Assembly: GCF_002776575.1 (NCBI RefSeq)
Contig: NZ_CP022548.1
Coordinates: forward strand, 1,379,001-1,443,000
Direction of reading: 5' to 3'
DNA: 64,000 nucleotides
Source: Sphingorhabdus sp. YGSMI21
GTDB taxonomy: Bacteria > Pseudomonadota > Alphaproteobacteria > Sphingomonadales > Sphingomonadaceae
This document shows, piece by piece, positions 35,760-44,625 of this stretch (position 1 is its first letter; every line of letters starts with the position of its first letter). The position numbers and the translations under genes are program-made. The notes beneath the pieces are model-generated. The model worked only from the letters and a program-made list of their open reading frames with translations, had not been told where the DNA came from and did not search any database.

Positions 35760-36086
35760 TCAGGCCACTCCGTCCGGTTGGTCGATCCAAACCCACTCGT
35801 CGTCGATTGTGACGGAGTAAGTCTTGATTGCAACCTGACAAGGAAAGGCCTTTGCCGCCCCAGTGGCAATATCGAACGAGCCACCATGAAACGGACATTC
35901 GATGATGCCGTCATCCTGGTACCCATCGGTCAGCATGGCGTTTCCGTGGGTGCACATGTTGTCGGTGACGTAGATGTCCCCGTTAACATTGTAAACAGCA
36001 AGCGCCGGCAGGTCATCCAGAAACACGCCGACCGGTTCGCCGTCCTTGACGTCGGCAACTGGGCAAAGGCGTATCTTATTTAACAT
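35760..36086 (-). CDS. bphA3: Rieske-type ferredoxin (BphA3/AhdA3 type)
   Basis: A 108-residue Rieske [2Fe-2S] ferredoxin with C45-T-H47 and C64-P-F-H67 ligands (DNMCTHGNAML and IECPFHGGSFD). It carries electrons from an FAD reductase to oxygenase alpha subunits. It is the only Rieske ferredoxin in the window, while there are five oxygenase pairs, and the matching reductase is probably the one at 61741. In studied sphingomonads one ferredoxin serves several oxygenases, which fits this arrangement. Confidence 0.92.
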   Translation of the reverse strand: MLNKIRLCPVADVKDGEPVGVFLDDLPALAVYNVNGDIYVTDNMCTHGNAMLTDGYQDDGIIECPFHGGSFDIATGAAKAFPCQVAIKTYSVTIDDEWVWIDQPDGVA

Positions 36087-36140
36087 TGTGCTATGTAATC
36101 CTCTGAAATATTTAGTGTAACAACTGATCCAAAGCCCCTC

Positions 36141-37040
36141 TCACATGAGAGGAATATCCATGCCGTATCCCTCGGCTTCATTACCGTGGCCGAAAATGTC
36201 GCGGGTATAGAATTCCTGCTGGGAAGGAGCCTTGCGGGCACCCCAGCCAAATTCCCACAGCCAGCCAGAGGGGTTGGCGCAGTAGAAGGTGAGAGCCTGG
36301 TCGTTGGCATGCTTGCCGAGCTGAAGCGCGACATCGATCTGTTGCTCGCGCACGATGTCGTGGGCGAGCCCGAGGTCGTCGAGTTCGGTATATTCAAACA
36401 TCAGATGGTTGATGCGCTTTTCCATCGGGCCGAGCCCGAATGCGACAGAGTGCTGCCGCTCGTTACAGTGCATGAAGTACGGGGAGGCAACCATGTCGTT
36501 GGGCAGGTGCAATTGGTATTCAACCGATCCGCGCAGTCCCAACAGACGGTAAAACGCGGCCGCGGCTTCGACATCATCCTGCCGCAGGATGCAGTGACCT
36601 ACCCCCTCCGATCCAGTGAGGAACTTGCCGAACATGGCCCGTCCGGGGTGGAAGGGCTTGTGGGCATCCACTTGCGGGCCGTAGAATATTTCGGTGGGGT
36701 TCCCCGCGGGATCGAGCAGCTTGGCGAGGCCAAGAACGCGGCGCTCACGCGCTTCGCCTTCGCTCGCAATTGTCACATCGACTCCGGCGCTGGTCAACTT
36801 TTCGACCATCGCCTCGAACTCGGTCGGATCACCAACCCGCCAGCCCATGTAGGCCAGATCGTCAGTGTCACCTTTGTGCAGCGCAATGCGATGATGCCAC
36901 AGATCCATGCGCAGGTAGATACGATCGGCTTCGCCTTCATCAACGATTTCCATTCCGGCAACCTGACTTGCGTAGGCGCGCCACGCATCAAGGTCCGTAA
37001 CAGACAAGCCCAAGTATCCAAGTTCGGTGACCGATGACAT
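36141..37040 (-). CDS. bphC: Extradiol dioxygenase (BphC/NahC type)
   Basis: A 299-residue two-domain type I extradiol dioxygenase. Iron ligands are recognisable as H149 (GVGHCILRQDD), H212 (RINHLMFEYTELDD) and E263 (GWLWEFGWG). Sequence and length match 2,3-dihydroxybiphenyl and 1,2-dihydroxynaphthalene dioxygenases. ATG 37040 is chosen because AGGGGAGA precedes it; the open frame continues 27 codons without family similarity. It is the first gene of the minus-strand operon bphC-ferredoxin-beta-alpha-nahD and divergent from xylX. Confidence 0.93.
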   Translation of the reverse strand: MSSVTELGYLGLSVTDLDAWRAYASQVAGMEIVDEGEADRIYLRMDLWHHRIALHKGDTDDLAYMGWRVGDPTEFEAMVEKLTSAGVDVTIASEGEARERRVLGLAKLLDPAGNPTEIFYGPQVDAHKPFHPGRAMFGKFLTGSEGVGHCILRQDDVEAAAAFYRLLGLRGSVEYQLHLPNDMVASPYFMHCNERQHSVAFGLGPMEKRINHLMFEYTELDDLGLAHDIVREQQIDVALQLGKHANDQALTFYCANPSGWLWEFGWGARKAPSQQEFYTRDIFGHGNEAEGYGMDIPLM

Positions 37041-37340
37041 TGACTGATTCTCCCCTAAATCTTTAGCCTTGAACGTTCTGTCCAACGAAACCGGCGTCGC
37101 CATTTTTGCGATTTCGACCATCCGATTCTGTGGGTCTCATAGCCTAAGATTTCTCACTGTGCAATACGTTGCATATAATAAATTCTTGGTGTATGAAGCC
37201 GATGGTTAAGCTGACAGGTCGATTCGTTGTTCGATGGCTTCTCCGCGTTTCCGGTGACGCGGGCGTGGGAAGTTCATCGGGACTAGGGATTTCGGGCGCG
37301 GCATCTGACTAGAATCTATGATATCCGGGAGAGATCAGAC
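37041..37340. promoter_or_regulatory. Divergent bphC/xylX control region with recurrent motif
   Basis: This 300-bp region separates the two divergent catabolic operons. A TATAAT box at 37174-37179 with TTCTCA 17 bp upstream could drive xylX. Between them lies CACTGTGCAATAC (37155-37167), the recurrent motif also found at 17574, 63876 and, in variant form, 61670. It overlaps an exact inverted repeat TGCAA-TACG-TTGCA (37160-37173). I see no GG-N10-GC sigma-54 promoter on either strand. Ribosome sites AGGGGAGA (bphC) and CGGGAGAGA (xylX) close the region. Confidence 0.55.
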
Positions 37341-38753
37341 ATGAATGCGACGGAAAAGCTGGATGGGCGCATTGCCGACTTGCAGGTCCTACGGGGCCGG
37401 CTACAATCCTGGCTGGTCAAGGACCAGACGCGCGGCGTATACCAGGTTGACCGTGCCTCCTTCACCGACCCCGACATATTTGAGCTCGAGCTCAAATATG
37501 TTTTCGAATGCAACTGGGTGTTCGTCGCGCATGAGAGTCAAGTCGCCAAGAAGAATGATTTTCTTACGACGAAGATCGGCAGAGTGCCTGTCATTATCAC
37601 GCGTGATAATGCGGGGGTTCTTCGCGGAATGGTCAATGCATGCGCACACCGGGGCACCCGTGTCTGCCGTGAGAAGGCTGGCAATAAAAAGAACTTTATG
37701 TGCCCGTTTCATGGATGGACCTATTCGTCGGCAGGTGATTTGCTTGATGTCACGGAAGAAGCGGCGGGCGGCTATGCGCCTGGCTTCGACAAGTCTGATT
37801 TCGGTTTGCCGCAAATTGCGCGCCTTGAAAGCTATCGCGGCTTCATCTTCGCGAGCCTTTCCGACGACGTCTTGCCACTTGAGGATTATCTTGCCGGGTC
37901 CAAGGCGTTCATCGACCTGCTTGTCGATCAATCCCAAAGCGGAGAGCTTGAGGTAATCCCTGGCGCGACCCGGTATCGTTATCAGGGCAACTGGAAGATG
38001 CAGGTTGAAAACGGTCTGGACGGATACCACGTCAGCACCGTCCACGCCAACTACTTCATGACCGTTCAACGGCGTGTCCAGGGCGAATCGAAAAACGATA
38101 CCAAGGCGATCGATTTTGCCAATTTCAATCGGCAGGATGGCGGCTCGTTCTCTTTCAAGAATGGCCATACGGTCCTGTGGGCTGACTATGCCAATTTCAA
38201 GGACCGACCGAATTTCGAGGTGCTCGACTGGCTAACAGCCAACCACGGGGAGGAAAAAGCGTTGTGGATGAACAAACGGATCCGCAACCTTCAGCTTTTT
38301 CCCAACGTGTTCCTGATGGACCAGACCAGCAGCCAGATTCGAATCATTCACCCGGTGTCGGTTGATGAGACGGAAGTCACGACCTATTGCATCGCGCCTG
38401 TTGGCGAAAGTTCGGAGGCCCGCGCCTTGCGGATTAGGCAATATGAAGACTTTTTCAACGCCAGCGGAATGGCGACTCCCGACGATTTGACCGAGTTCAA
38501 CAACTGCCAGACCGGTTTCGCCAGAGGCGAAGGCCGAATGAACGACATGTCGCGCGGCGCTCCCAGATGGGAGAAGGACGCTGGACATTTCGGTGCAGGA
38601 CTGGGTGTGGACGCCGTCCTCAGCAGTCCCGCCGTAGCCGACGAAGGCCTTTATGTTGCAATCCATGATGAGTGGGCGAACCGCATGAATGCGGCGATCG
38701 ATCGCGAAAGCGCTGAACTGATGGCCTTTGGGGACAAGGAGGTGATTTCGTGA
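37341..38753 (+). CDS. xylX: Benzoate/toluate 1,2-dioxygenase alpha subunit
   Basis: A 470-residue oxygenase large subunit of the BenA/XylX type (usual length about 455). Rieske ligands are C101-A-H103 and C121-P-F-H124; QGNWKMQVENGLDGYHVSTV with HANYF holds the mononuclear iron site. It would convert benzoate or toluates to cis-1,2-diol carboxylates. GGGAGAGA precedes ATG 37341. The beta subunit follows with overlap, but no xylZ reductase is present, so electrons must come from another reductase. The diol dehydrogenase is encoded far away at 62995. Confidence 0.92.
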   Translation: MNATEKLDGRIADLQVLRGRLQSWLVKDQTRGVYQVDRASFTDPDIFELELKYVFECNWVFVAHESQVAKKNDFLTTKIGRVPVIITRDNAGVLRGMVNACAHRGTRVCREKAGNKKNFMCPFHGWTYSSAGDLLDVTEEAAGGYAPGFDKSDFGLPQIARLESYRGFIFASLSDDVLPLEDYLAGSKAFIDLLVDQSQSGELEVIPGATRYRYQGNWKMQVENGLDGYHVSTVHANYFMTVQRRVQGESKNDTKAIDFANFNRQDGGSFSFKNGHTVLWADYANFKDRPNFEVLDWLTANHGEEKALWMNKRIRNLQLFPNVFLMDQTSSQIRIIHPVSVDETEVTTYCIAPVGESSEARALRIRQYEDFFNASGMATPDDLTEFNNCQTGFARGEGRMNDMSRGAPRWEKDAGHFGAGLGVDAVLSSPAVADEGLYVAIHDEWANRMNAAIDRESAELMAFGDKEVIS

Positions 38754-39244
38754 GCGACGTGGACGCAAGATGGCTCTCGGTGTGGCGTTTTCTTGGGCGA
38801 GAGGCCCAGGCGCTCGACGAGAAGGACTGGGATTGCTGGCTCGCGCTCTACCACGAGGATGCCGAATATTGGGTGCCTGCCTGGGACGACAGCGAGCGAC
38901 TGACTGCCGATCCGCAAAGTGAAATCTCGCTGATCTATTATCATAACCGGGGCGGTCTGGAAGATCGGGTGTTTCGCATCCGGACTGGCCGGTCCTCGGC
39001 CAGCTCGCCTGCTCCGCGCACACAGCATATGTTTAGCCTTCTATCGGTAGAGGAGGCGGACGTTGCCTTGCAGGTGCGAACTTCTTGGACCGTGACCTCC
39101 GTGCTTGAAGGAGATGTCACCGTCTACAGCGGATCGGCCCAATACGACCTCCTGCCGGAAGCCGATTCCTATGTAATCAAACGCAAGAAGACGATCGTAA
39201 TCAACGACGTCGCAAGGACCATGCTCGATGTCTACAGCATCTGA
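38750..39244 (+). CDS. xylY: Benzoate/toluate dioxygenase beta subunit
   Basis: A 164-residue beta subunit: LDEKDWDCWLALYHEDAEYW, WVPAWDDSE and RVFRIRTGRSSASSPAPRTQ match BenB/XylY. It starts with GTG 38750, supported by an unusually perfect ribosome site, AAGGAGGTGAT, lying inside the end of xylX; stop and start overlap as GTGA. It pairs with the alpha subunit upstream and overlaps the next gene by 17 bp. Confidence 0.9.
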   Translation: MSDVDARWLSVWRFLGREAQALDEKDWDCWLALYHEDAEYWVPAWDDSERLTADPQSEISLIYYHNRGGLEDRVFRIRTGRSSASSPAPRTQHMFSLLSVEEADVALQVRTSWTVTSVLEGDVTVYSGSAQYDLLPEADSYVIKRKKTIVINDVARTMLDVYSI

Positions 39245-40244
39245 CCGGCCAATGGTCTCACCAGGCGCCCGGCAAATTGTCGGAACAATGATTGGCGATC
39301 CTGCCGGAATTGGACCCGAAGTCACGGTCAAGGCACTTGCGAGCGGGCAAGTTCACGAAGTGTCGGTCCCGGTTCTGGTCGGGTCGTCTGCGGCCGTGGA
39401 GCGGGCCATCGACATGACTGGGGTCAAAGCGCGCGTGCGTGCCATGAAGTCTCTCGAGACGCCCAGTGACGATCCGGGCGTGATTGATGTGATCGACACA
39501 GGTGCTTTGCCGGCCGGGGTCCTGCCGTTGGGCGAAGACACCGAGGCTGCGGGGCACGCGACGGCGCAGTGGCTTGATGAGCTTGATGCGCTGGCGCGGG
39601 ACGGATCCTTCGCGGCGACGATCATGGGACCTATCAGCACCGATTCGCTGAAGATGGCCGGCAAGCTGGACAAGGTTATCAGCCCCACGCCCGGCGAGAG
39701 CTATCTCGTTTTGCTGACCGGCCCCTTGCGGGTCGCGCATCTGACCGATCATATGTCCTTGCGTCAGGTGATCGATGTCATATCGGCTGATCTGGTGGCC
39801 AAGGCCATCGGTCAGGTGAATGATGCCATGCAGTCGTGGGGCATTGCCAAACCGCGCATTGCGGTTGCCGGGCTTAATCCCCACGCCATGGGCGATGAGG
39901 AGCGGCTGGCCATCGCACCGGGTGTCGAGCGGGCCAAGGCCATGGGGATTGCCGTCGAAGGACCGGTCGCGCCGGATTCAGTCTTCCGTCAGTGCATCGA
40001 AGGCCGCTACGACATGGTCCTCGCGATGTTCCACGATCAGGGCCATATTGCTGTCAAGACCTGGGGATTTTCCGGCAACTGCGTAATCATGATGGGGCCG
40101 CCCTATCTCCACATGTCGGTCGCCCATGGCACTGCCTACGACATTGTCGGTTCAGGCAAGGCGGATGCGGCGATGATGCTGAGCGCGATGCGCACCTGTG
40201 GACGGCTCGCATCGGGACAGGGATTTGAAGGAGAAGCGAAATGA
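39228..40244 (+). CDS. PdxA/TphB-family diol-carboxylate dehydrogenase
   Basis: A 338-residue member of the PdxA family: TMIGDPAGIGPEVTVKAL, GPISTDSLKMAG, HLTDHMSLRQVID, LNPHAMGDEERLAIAPGV and FHDQGHIAVKTWGF hold the metal- and NAD-binding residues. Housekeeping PdxA oxidises 4-phosphohydroxythreonine, but TphB, of the same family, oxidises the terephthalate cis-diol. Its place between XylXY and a TphA2/TphA3-like pair, with 4-bp overlap to the latter, argues for the TphB-like role. ATG 39252 is an alternative start. Confidence 0.82.
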   Translation: MSTASDRPMVSPGARQIVGTMIGDPAGIGPEVTVKALASGQVHEVSVPVLVGSSAAVERAIDMTGVKARVRAMKSLETPSDDPGVIDVIDTGALPAGVLPLGEDTEAAGHATAQWLDELDALARDGSFAATIMGPISTDSLKMAGKLDKVISPTPGESYLVLLTGPLRVAHLTDHMSLRQVIDVISADLVAKAIGQVNDAMQSWGIAKPRIAVAGLNPHAMGDEERLAIAPGVERAKAMGIAVEGPVAPDSVFRQCIEGRYDMVLAMFHDQGHIAVKTWGFSGNCVIMMGPPYLHMSVAHGTAYDIVGSGKADAAMMLSAMRTCGRLASGQGFEGEAK

Positions 40245-41521
40245 ATTCTCACTTACGGGTCGAGGCCCAGCAATCTATTCCCACAGCGGTCGACTATAAG
40301 GTCTATCACGACCCGGAAGTCTTCGCTGCGGAGCAGCGCAATGTCTTCAAAGGTCGCATCTGGTGCTACCTAGGACTAGAAGCAGAAATTCCCAATGCGG
40401 GGGATTTTCGGGCGAGCTTTGTCGGTGAAACACCCGTGGTTCTGGTGCGCGGGCAGGAAGACAAAATTTTCGCTTGGGTTAACCGGTGCGCGCACAAGGG
40501 GGCGACCGTGTGCCGCTCGCTGCGCGGCAACCAGGCCGATGGCGCTTTCGTCTGTGTCTACCATCAGTGGGCCTACGATGCCGAAGGAGCGCTGGTGGGC
40601 GTGCCTTTCCGGCGCGGAATGAAGGGTGTGGGGGGCTATGACAAGGAATTCGATCCAGCCAATCACTCACTCGAAAAGCTGCGGGTGGAAAGCTACAAGG
40701 GGATGGTGTTTGGGACGTTTGCGTCTGAGATAGAACCACTTGAGGATTTTCTTGGTCCCGTGATGCGCAAATATATCGACCGGGTTTTCCATCGCCCGAT
40801 CAAACTATTGGGCTATGCGCGGCAGTATATGGCGGGCAATTGGAAGCTCTATTCCGAAAACAGCCGGGATAGCTATCACGGCGCCTTGCTGCATCTGTTC
40901 TACCCAACTTTCGGCATCTATCGTCAAAGCCAGGAAAGCGCAGGTGAACTTGCCGAGCAGGGTTTCCATAACGTCTTTACCGTATCCAAGCCCAATGGCG
41001 ACATCGACTACACGTCGTTCGGCGACGAAGCCAATCGCGAAATGCAGAGTGCCACGAAACTGCAGGATGACAGACTGCTGCAATTCCGGCCGGAAATCGA
41101 CGACGATATCGGGCTGCACATCCAGTCGCTGTTCCCGAACGTGGTGCTCCAGCAGATCCAGAACACGCTGGCGACTCGTCAGATCGTGACGCATGGCCCT
41201 GACAAGACAGAGCTGGTCTGGACCTATTTCGGATATGCCGACGATGATGAGGAAACAACCCGGCACCGGCTGCGAAACCTGAATCTTGTTGGTCCATCAG
41301 GGCTGATCTCGATGGAAGACGGAGAGGCGGTCGAACTTTGCCAGCAAGGCACCGTTGGGGCAGAAGGCAAGTACAATTTCATCGAAATGGGCGGGGACGA
41401 TGTACGCGGATATTACGCGCCGATGGGTATGGATGAAAACGCAGTGCGCGGATTCTGGAAAGGGTATCTGGAATTGATGGGTGATGCCCTGCCCACTTCT
41501 GCCGTGGAGGTGCCCGCATGA
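40241..41521 (+). CDS. Rieske oxygenase alpha subunit, TphA2/NagG/AndAc type
   Basis: A 426-residue large subunit with Rieske ligands C83-A-H85 and C105-V-Y-H108 and iron site GNWKLYSENSRDSYHGALLH. Late motifs SLFPNVVLQQIQNTLATRQI and NLVGPSGLISMEDGEAVE are typical of TphA2. It is a paralogue of the subunit at 33985. Upstream lies a TphB-like dehydrogenase, downstream the beta subunit; no TphA1 reductase is present. Either a carboxylated ring such as terephthalate or salicylate/anthranilate could be the substrate. AAGGAGAAGCG precedes ATG 40241. Confidence 0.88.
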   Translation: MNSHLRVEAQQSIPTAVDYKVYHDPEVFAAEQRNVFKGRIWCYLGLEAEIPNAGDFRASFVGETPVVLVRGQEDKIFAWVNRCAHKGATVCRSLRGNQADGAFVCVYHQWAYDAEGALVGVPFRRGMKGVGGYDKEFDPANHSLEKLRVESYKGMVFGTFASEIEPLEDFLGPVMRKYIDRVFHRPIKLLGYARQYMAGNWKLYSENSRDSYHGALLHLFYPTFGIYRQSQESAGELAEQGFHNVFTVSKPNGDIDYTSFGDEANREMQSATKLQDDRLLQFRPEIDDDIGLHIQSLFPNVVLQQIQNTLATRQIVTHGPDKTELVWTYFGYADDDEETTRHRLRNLNLVGPSGLISMEDGEAVELCQQGTVGAEGKYNFIEMGGDDVRGYYAPMGMDENAVRGFWKGYLELMGDALPTSAVEVPA

Positions 41522-41997
41522 ACCTGGTCGATCCCGCTCTGCAAGGCTTCGTCGATTCCTTGAACGCTGCTTACGGGTTATGCCTTGATGACGGTCGGCT
41601 CGAGGAGTGGCCCGAGTTCTTTGTGGAGGACTGCCTCTATCAGGTGATTGCACGCGAGAATGTTGACAACGGCCTGCCGGCTGCGGTCATGTATTGCGAC
41701 AGCAAGGGTATGCTGGTCGACCGGGTAGTGGCTTTACGCCAAGCCAATGTATTCCCTGAGCACTTCAGCCGCCACCTGATTTCGCGGGCAGTGATTACCC
41801 CGGTCAACGGCAACATGGTGTCTGCAGAGGCCAGCTATGCCGTGCTGCAAACGCGCAATGACGGAGAAACGCGGATTTATAACGCCGGGAAGTACATCGA
41901 CAAACTATTTGTGGCTGAAGGCTCTGCCAAGCTCGTAAGCCGCACCTGCGTCTATGATACGCATCGCATCGCCACCCTGCTGGCAACGCCCATTTGA
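41518..41997 (+). CDS. Rieske oxygenase beta subunit (TphA3 type)
   Basis: A 159-residue beta subunit: LEEWPEFFVEDCLYQVIARE, YCDSKGMLVDRVVALRQANV and ETRIYNAGKYIDKL. It is a close paralogue of the protein at 35270-35758 and pairs with the alpha subunit, which it overlaps by 4 bp (ATGA). The two alpha/beta pairs probably arose by duplication, on opposite sides of the divergent control region. Confidence 0.88.
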   Translation: MNLVDPALQGFVDSLNAAYGLCLDDGRLEEWPEFFVEDCLYQVIARENVDNGLPAAVMYCDSKGMLVDRVVALRQANVFPEHFSRHLISRAVITPVNGNMVSAEASYAVLQTRNDGETRIYNAGKYIDKLFVAEGSAKLVSRTCVYDTHRIATLLATPI

Positions 41998-42037
41998 GGC
42001 GCGAACCATTCGACAACCACAACCAAGGAAACAATCA

Positions 42038-42643
42038 ATGAAGCTTTACTATAGCCCAGGAGCCTGCTCGCTCGCCCCGCACATTGCACTCTATGAAACC
42101 GGCGCTAACTTCGACGCCGTCAAGGTCGATCTCGGCTCACGCAAGACCGACGCCGGGGACGATTTTCTTGCCGTCAATCGCGCGGGTAAAGTGCCGGCGC
42201 TGGCTCTGAGCACCGGTGAGACCCTGACCGAGAATCCGGCCATTCTACTCTACATCGCCGATCAAAATGACGGAGCTGGCCTGGCTCCGCGTGAGGGCAG
42301 CCTCGAGCGCTACCAGCTGCTGAGCCGCCTCGGCTTCCTGTCTTCGGAATTGCACAAGGCTTTCGTCCCGCTGTTCACGCCTGGCACGACGGACGAGGCC
42401 AAGGCTGCAGCGACCAAGACCGTGAAAGATCTTCTGGCCGGACTTGATCAGGAAATCGCTGGCAAGGACCATTATGTGGGCGAGGCGTTTAGCGTCGCTG
42501 ATATCTACCTGTTCGTGATCCTCAGTTGGCCCGCTCATGTCGGCATCGACATGGCAGCTTATCCTGCCCTAGGCGCTTTTGCTGGCAAGATAGCGCAGCG
42601 GCCCTCTGTGGGAGCAGCTCTCAAGGCAGAAGGCCTCATCTAA
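42038..42643 (+). CDS. bphK: Glutathione S-transferase, BphK type
   Basis: A 201-residue beta-class GST: KLYYSPGACSLAPHIALYET with the Ser/Cys active-site loop (GACS), ENPAILLYIAD for glutathione binding, and a helical C-terminal domain with HYVGEAFSVADIYLFVIL. GSTs of this type are regular members of sphingomonad and Burkholderia biphenyl/PAH clusters (BphK), where dehalogenation of chlorinated ring-cleavage products has been shown. It starts at ATG 42038, 40 bp after the oxygenase beta gene, preceded by CAAGGAAA. Confidence 0.92.
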   Translation: MKLYYSPGACSLAPHIALYETGANFDAVKVDLGSRKTDAGDDFLAVNRAGKVPALALSTGETLTENPAILLYIADQNDGAGLAPREGSLERYQLLSRLGFLSSELHKAFVPLFTPGTTDEAKAAATKTVKDLLAGLDQEIAGKDHYVGEAFSVADIYLFVILSWPAHVGIDMAAYPALGAFAGKIAQRPSVGAALKAEGLI

Positions 42644-42697
42644 ATTTTCTTCGCTCACACCGTGGAGAACAATTGCGACGGTTGCAAATCTTTGGCC

Positions 42698-42727
42698 TAT
42701 TGCAAATGCATTTTTTTTGGTGCAATA
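42698..42727. promoter_or_regulatory. Inverted repeat TATTGCA-N16-TGCAATA upstream of the meta operon
   Basis: Two perfect 7-bp arms lie in the 185-bp gap before the ring-fission hydrolase gene, the longest gap in this plus-strand run. The right arm reads GGTGCAATAAC, partly like the recurrent motif GTGCAATRC. A T8 run lies in the loop. It may mark an internal promoter for the meta-cleavage genes. Confidence 0.4.
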
Positions 42728-42828
42728 ACAAATTTGGTCTTTAGGAGTAAATCCGGGCGAGTCGGGTTCTTCCGGGAACAAGATTCGTCGGGGTTACCGG
42801 AGCCAACATAAAAAAGTTCGGGAGAGAT

Positions 42829-43680
42829 ATGATCACCGGTTCGAATGAAGTCGCACGCGCCGAGATCGGCAAATCGCTGGTTATGGATAACTGTGCAACC
42901 AATTATCATGATGTCGGCGAAGGCGCGGCGGTTTTACTAGTCCATGGCTCGGGGCCCGGTGTCACCGCTTGGGCCAACTGGCGGCTCAATATGCCCGAAC
43001 TCGCTAAGCGGTTCCGGGTGATTGCGCCGGATATGTTCGGATTTGGTTATTCCGATTCCAAGGGCCGCATAGAAGACAAACAGATCTGGGTTGATCAGCT
43101 GGTGGCTTTGCTCGACAACCTTGGCATCGACAAAGTGTCGATGGTGGGCAATTCGTTCGGTGGCGGCATTACCCTCGCGTTCATGATCGCCCATCCCGAT
43201 CGGGTCGAGCGCGCAGTATTGATGGGGCCGGCCGGTCTTGAATTCCCGATCACGCCGGCGCTGGATGAAGTCTGGGGCTACGAGCCCTCGGTCGAGGCCA
43301 TGCGCTCCTCGCTCAAGTATCTTGCCTGGGATCACAGCAGGCTAACTGACGATCTGGTCCAGTCACGATACGAGGCAAGCGTCCGCCCGGGTGCGCATGC
43401 ACCATATCATACCACCTTCGGCGGCCCAGACCGTCAGCGCAATATTGCGATGCTGGCAAGCCGCGAAGAAGATATTGCCGCGCTGCAGCAGGAGGCGCTG
43501 ATCCTGCATGGCCGGTCCGATCAGGTCATTCCGCTTGAGTCGAGCGTGCGCTTGGCAAATCTGCTGCCCTGTGCGGACCTGCACGTGTTTGGCGAATGCG
43601 GCCATTGGGTTCAGATCGAGCGTATGGCCAGTTTTAACCGAATGGTGTCTGAATTTTTCACTAGCGGCCTCAAGGGCTGA
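42829..43680 (+). CDS. xylF: 2-Hydroxymuconate-semialdehyde hydrolase type C-C hydrolase
   Basis: A 283-residue MCP hydrolase: LLVHGSGPGVTAWANWRLNM, nucleophile elbow MVGNSFGGGITL (Ser about 107), HGRSDQVIPLESS and ECGHWVQIERM with the catalytic His. It hydrolyses ring-fission products of catechol or 3-substituted catechols to 2-oxopent-4-enoate and a carboxylic acid. GGGAGAGAT precedes ATG. It lies immediately before the catechol 2,3-dioxygenase gene and takes the hydrolytic branch parallel to XylG/H/I. BphD-like use of biphenyl ring-fission product is possible. Confidence 0.88.
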   Translation: MITGSNEVARAEIGKSLVMDNCATNYHDVGEGAAVLLVHGSGPGVTAWANWRLNMPELAKRFRVIAPDMFGFGYSDSKGRIEDKQIWVDQLVALLDNLGIDKVSMVGNSFGGGITLAFMIAHPDRVERAVLMGPAGLEFPITPALDEVWGYEPSVEAMRSSLKYLAWDHSRLTDDLVQSRYEASVRPGAHAPYHTTFGGPDRQRNIAMLASREEDIAALQQEALILHGRSDQVIPLESSVRLANLLPCADLHVFGECGHWVQIERMASFNRMVSEFFTSGLKG

Positions 43681-43699
43681 CTGAGCAAGGAGAGATGAA

Positions 43700-44623
43700 A
43701 TGGCTGTAACTGGAGTAATTCGTCCTGGATACGTGCAACTGCGGGTTCTTGACCTCGACGAGGCCATCAAACATTACCGCGACCGGATTGGTCTCAATCT
43801 CGTCAGCGTCGAGGGCGGTCGGGCCTTCTTCCAGGCTTTTGACGAATTCGACCGACACAGTATCATTTTGCGCGAGGCAGATACGGCCGGACTCGACCGA
43901 ATGGGTTTCAAGGTTGCGAAAGACTCCGATCTTGATCACTTCGCTGAACGCCTGCTCGACTGCGGTGTGCATGTAGACGTCATTTCCGCCGGTGAAGATC
44001 CCGGTGTCGGACGTAAGATCCGCTTCAATACCCCAACCGCGCATGTGTTTGACCTATACGCTGAAATGGAGCTGTCCGAAACCGGGCCGGCGGTCCGTAA
44101 TCCTGATGTCTGGATAGCCGAACCGCGCGGCATGCGCGCGACGCGTTTCGATCACTGTGCGCTAAACGGCGTGGATATCTCCGCGAGCGCCAAGATTTTC
44201 GTCGAAGCTCTGGACTTCTCGGTCACCGAGGAACTGGTCGACGAAAGTACGGGGGCACGTCTCGGCATCTTCCTTTCATGCAGCAACAAGGCCCATGATG
44301 TCGCCTTTCTGGGCTATCCGGAAGACGGTCGGATCCACCACACTTCATTCAACCTCGAATCCTGGCACGATGTTGGGCACGCGGCTGACATTATCAGTCG
44401 CTACGATATTTCGCTCGACATCGGCCCGACGCGCCACGGGATCACTCGCGGCCAGACGATTTACTTCTTTGATCCATCGGGCAACCGCAACGAAACGTTC
44501 AGCGGCGGCTATTCCTACTACCCTGACAACCCGCGCCGCATGTGGCAGGCGGAGAATGCGGGCAAGGCGATTTTCTATTATGAAAAGGTGCTGACTGACC
44601 GCTTCATGACGGTAAACACCTGA
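43700..44623 (+). CDS. xylE: Catechol 2,3-dioxygenase
   Basis: A 307-residue XylE-type extradiol dioxygenase (same length as TOL XylE). Iron ligands are seen at H152 (TRFDHCALNGVDI), about H214 (GRIHHTSFNLESW) and E265 (DPSGNRNETFSGGY). It cleaves catechol and methylcatechols to 2-hydroxymuconic semialdehydes. AAGGAGAG precedes the start. It heads the complete meta-pathway block and is followed after 2 bp by a GlcG-like gene; the plant-type ferredoxin at 50382 probably reactivates it. Confidence 0.96.
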   Translation: MAVTGVIRPGYVQLRVLDLDEAIKHYRDRIGLNLVSVEGGRAFFQAFDEFDRHSIILREADTAGLDRMGFKVAKDSDLDHFAERLLDCGVHVDVISAGEDPGVGRKIRFNTPTAHVFDLYAEMELSETGPAVRNPDVWIAEPRGMRATRFDHCALNGVDISASAKIFVEALDFSVTEELVDESTGARLGIFLSCSNKAHDVAFLGYPEDGRIHHTSFNLESWHDVGHAADIISRYDISLDIGPTRHGITRGQTIYFFDPSGNRNETFSGGYSYYPDNPRRMWQAENAGKAIFYYEKVLTDRFMTVNT

Positions 44624-44625
44624 AA

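Noticed and set aside
37160..37174. Possible -12 element TTGCA upstream of xylX suggesting a sigma-54 promoter
   Set aside because: The matching -24 GG is missing (reads GT), so it does not meet the GG-N10-GC rule; it is better explained as part of an inverted-repeat operator.
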